This document shows positions 12,876-14,852 of a stretch of 14,852 nucleotides of DNA, one piece after another. Origin of the DNA: DASQJL01 sp036380835 (GTDB lineage: Bacteria; Eisenbacteria; RBG-16-71-46; SZUA-252). Under the pieces are notes generated by a model. It was not told where the DNA came from, ran no database searches, and worked only from the letters and a program-made list of their open reading frames with translations. The stretch spans positions 1 to 14,852 of the forward strand of contig DASVDZ010000054.1 of assembly GCA_036380835.1 (NCBI GenBank), in the 5' to 3' direction. The position numbers were made by a program, and so were the translations under genes. Positions within the stretch are counted from its first letter, which is position 1, and every line of letters begins with the position of its first letter.

Positions 12876-14852
12876 CTAGGCCAGCACCTGCCGGTCGAGC
12901 CGCAGCACCTCGCCGAGCGACCACGCCTGGAACGGGCACCCGCGCGGCGTGTGCGGGGCGTCGCCGTCGGCGATCTCCGACACGTGGCCGAGACCCGCCT
13001 CCCCCATGTGACGGAAGAGCGGCACGAGGAAACGCTCCCGCGCCTCCTGCTTCGCCTCGGCGGTGTCGCCGCGCACCCGCACCCACCCTTCGACGAACGC
13101 GCCGATCAACCACGGCCAGACCGTCCCCTGGTGATAGGCGCCGTCGCGCTGGGCGACGCCGCCCTCGCACCGCGGCGCGTAGCCCGGCTCCTCCGGAGCG
13201 AGCGTTCGGAGGCCGAGCGGCGTCAGGAGCCGCGATTCCACGGTGTCGACCAAGCGCCGGGCACGCTTCCCCTCGAGGACCGCGTAGGGGAGGCCGCCCA
13301 CGGCGAAGATCTGGTTCGGGCGGATCGTCGGATCCACGGTCCCTCCCTCGTGGTCGACGTCCACCACGTCGTAGAGCGCCCCGGCCTCCTCGTTCCAGAA
13401 GCGCGCTCCGAACGACGCGAGGCCGCGCGCGTACTCGTCGGCCCACCGGGACGAGAACTCGCTCGCGACCCGTAGCGCGTTGAGCCAGAGCGCCTGCACC
13501 TCGACCGGCTTTCCGATCCGCGGGGTCACCACCCGGTCGCCCACCTTGGCGTCCATCCACGTGAGCTGGACCCCGGGGACGCCCGCGGCGAGGAGCCCGT
13601 CGTCGTCCACCCGGATCCCGAACCGCGTTCCCGCGGCGTATCCGGCCACGATCTCCTCGACCGCCGCCTCGAGCGCCTTCCGGTCGGCGGCCGGAACGCG
13701 CCGCCGTGCCGCCGCCATCGCGCGGAGGTAGTCGTGCACCGCGATCACGTACCAGAGCGACGCGTCGACCGAGTTGAACTCGGGATGGTCGCCCGCCTCG
13801 GCGAACCGGTTCGGCAGCATTCCTTCTGAGACGGCTCCTCCCCACTCGACGAGAACGCGACGCGCTTCGTCGAACCGCTTGGTGGCGAGGCAGAGACCTC
13901 GTATCGCGACGAAGGTGTCGCGGCCGAAGTCGGTGAACCATGGATAGCCGGCGATGATGGTCAGGCCCTCGCCTCGGCGGACGACGTATTCGTCCGCCGC
14001 CAGGTCGAGCGGCGTCTTGAACCGGCGCCGGTGCTCGCGTTCGCGCTCCCTGAGCGCGCGCACCGCGTTCACCAGATCGCCGTTCTGCGCGCCGAGGAAG
14101 CTCGGGAGTCCCGACGGGCGCCCGGCGTCGACCTCGGAGAGAGCCTTGAAGCCGTCCTCGGTGCTCAGGAGCAGGACCGCCTCGCCGTTTCCGAGGTCGA
14201 AGTGGAACGCGCCCGGGGAGGCGAGATCCTCGACGTCGTCCAGGCCGCGCGCCCGCTCCTCGCTGTAGAGGAAGCCCCGATACCAGAAGGGGTGGTGCAC
14301 GTAGGAGCCGCTCGACACCGCGAGGACCGACGGGAGCGCGTCGTACGGCCTCCAGTGGACGCAGCAGTCGCAGACCGACGCGTCCATCCGGAACGCGCCG
14401 TTCTCGTGATGGAGCGCGTGGGCGTCACGTCCCGAGAGGAGCGGGCGCACCGAGAGGTGGACGCCGTTGGCGGAGCCCTCCACGACGCTCCAGGAGATCA
14501 CCGCGCCCGGAACGCCGTTCACGGCGAAGAGCTGCTGCTCGACGCGCGTGCCGTCCTCCAGGCGATAGACCCACCGGGGCCAGGGATCGATCGTGAACGA
14601 CTCGATGCGGCTCATCCCGTCGGGATGGATGACGTCGGGCACGTAGCGGTGCGAGCTCAGGTCGAACGAGCCGTGGGGCGTCGTGATCCGCGTCTCGAGG
14701 CCGTTCACGAGCGCGACGCGCCCCGTGGGGGGCGTGGTCGCGGCGAGGAGAATCGCGTGGTAGCGCCGGGATCGGATTCCGGAGACCGTGCCGGAGGCGA
14801 ATCCGCCGAGGCCGTCCGGCTCCAGCCATTCCGATTCGAGCGCGGGGAGCGG
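12876..14852 (-). CDS. Glycogen debranching enzyme, amylo-alpha-1,6-glucosidase type (5' partial)
   Basis: The frame is open from the window's right edge to TAG at 12876-12878: 658 visible residues, near the family's full length, so only a few N-terminal residues are missing. The GDE_N domain opens with GLGGFASGTVSG and RSRRYH (visible residues 14-32). The C-terminal (alpha/alpha)6 domain holds the conserved blocks GYPWFTDFGRDTF (about residue 305), DASLWYVIAVHDYL, TWMDAK (about 432; its Asp is a likely catalytic residue by analogy), EVQALWLNALR, IRPNQIFAVG and YHQGTVWPW (about 575). The enzyme removes alpha-1,6-linked glucose at branch points of glycogen or maltodextrin in the cytoplasm. GTG at 14708 is internal, not the start, because conserved GDE_N sequence lies upstream of it. 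No other glycogen gene is in view. Confidence 0.94.
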   Translation of the reverse strand, partial: PLPALESEWLEPDGLGGFASGTVSGIRSRRYHAILLAATTPPTGRVALVNGLETRITTPHGSFDLSSHRYVPDVIHPDGMSRIESFTIDPWPRWVYRLEDGTRVEQQLFAVNGVPGAVISWSVVEGSANGVHLSVRPLLSGRDAHALHHENGAFRMDASVCDCCVHWRPYDALPSVLAVSSGSYVHHPFWYRGFLYSEERARGLDDVEDLASPGAFHFDLGNGEAVLLLSTEDGFKALSEVDAGRPSGLPSFLGAQNGDLVNAVRALREREREHRRRFKTPLDLAADEYVVRRGEGLTIIAGYPWFTDFGRDTFVAIRGLCLATKRFDEARRVLVEWGGAVSEGMLPNRFAEAGDHPEFNSVDASLWYVIAVHDYLRAMAAARRRVPAADRKALEAAVEEIVAGYAAGTRFGIRVDDDGLLAAGVPGVQLTWMDAKVGDRVVTPRIGKPVEVQALWLNALRVASEFSSRWADEYARGLASFGARFWNEEAGALYDVVDVDHEGGTVDPTIRPNQIFAVGGLPYAVLEGKRARRLVDTVESRLLTPLGLRTLAPEEPGYAPRCEGGVAQRDGAYHQGTVWPWLIGAFVEGWVRVRGDTAEAKQEARERFLVPLFRHMGEAGLGHVSEIADGDAPHTPRGCPFQAWSLGEVLRLDRQVLA

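Noticed and set aside
1..14852. Search by eye for CRISPR repeats, insertion sequences, integrases, toxin-antitoxin pairs, phage genes, tRNA and rRNA.
   Set aside because: None seen: no regularly spaced repeats, no transposase-like ORF and no tRNA T-arm with matching stems.

Overview
This is a GC-rich window from a diderm bacterium: it has a TonB-dependent outer-membrane receptor, a lipoprotein signal and several Sec signal peptides. The coding style and gene set would fit an uncultured lineage such as Candidatus Eisenbacteria, Gemmatimonadota or a relative. That placement is an impression from gene content, not the result of a search. I see no tRNA, rRNA, CRISPR array, transposase or integrase, so the window looks chromosomal, with twelve genes, most of which I can assign to a family.

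Layout on the left (+ strand): the 3' part of a TonB-dependent receptor runs directly into a sodium:solute symporter family gene, together a likely outer- plus inner-membrane uptake pair. After a 202-bp gap with a good sigma-54 promoter match comes a predicted surface lipoprotein. A 249-bp spacer follows; it is more AT-rich in its first part and holds a nested set of RNA helices ending in a strong intrinsic terminator. Next is a polytopic membrane protein resembling GT-C glycosyltransferases, with a possible leaderless promoter.

Layout in the middle (- strand, read from right to left): an MprF-like (DUF2156) membrane protein, a small basic secreted protein, a secreted helix-hairpin-helix (ComEA-like) protein, a DUF1579 secreted protein and an EamA-family transporter. 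The basic protein and the HhH protein overlap by ATGA, and DUF1579 and EamA abut with no gap, so each pair is probably translationally coupled. The DUF1579 leader can form a 16-bp helix that buries its Shine-Dalgarno sequence and start codon.

Layout on the right: a TauE/SafE permease and its usual DUF1634 partner (+ strand, ATGA overlap) converge on a glycogen debranching enzyme (- strand) whose 5' end lies just outside the window.

Most genes are ordinary. The signals least explained by known families are the structured RNA candidate at about 4958-5139, the RBS-masking leader hairpin at 8267-8352, and the sigma-54 promoter at 3770-3785. No clearly new multi-gene system is evident.
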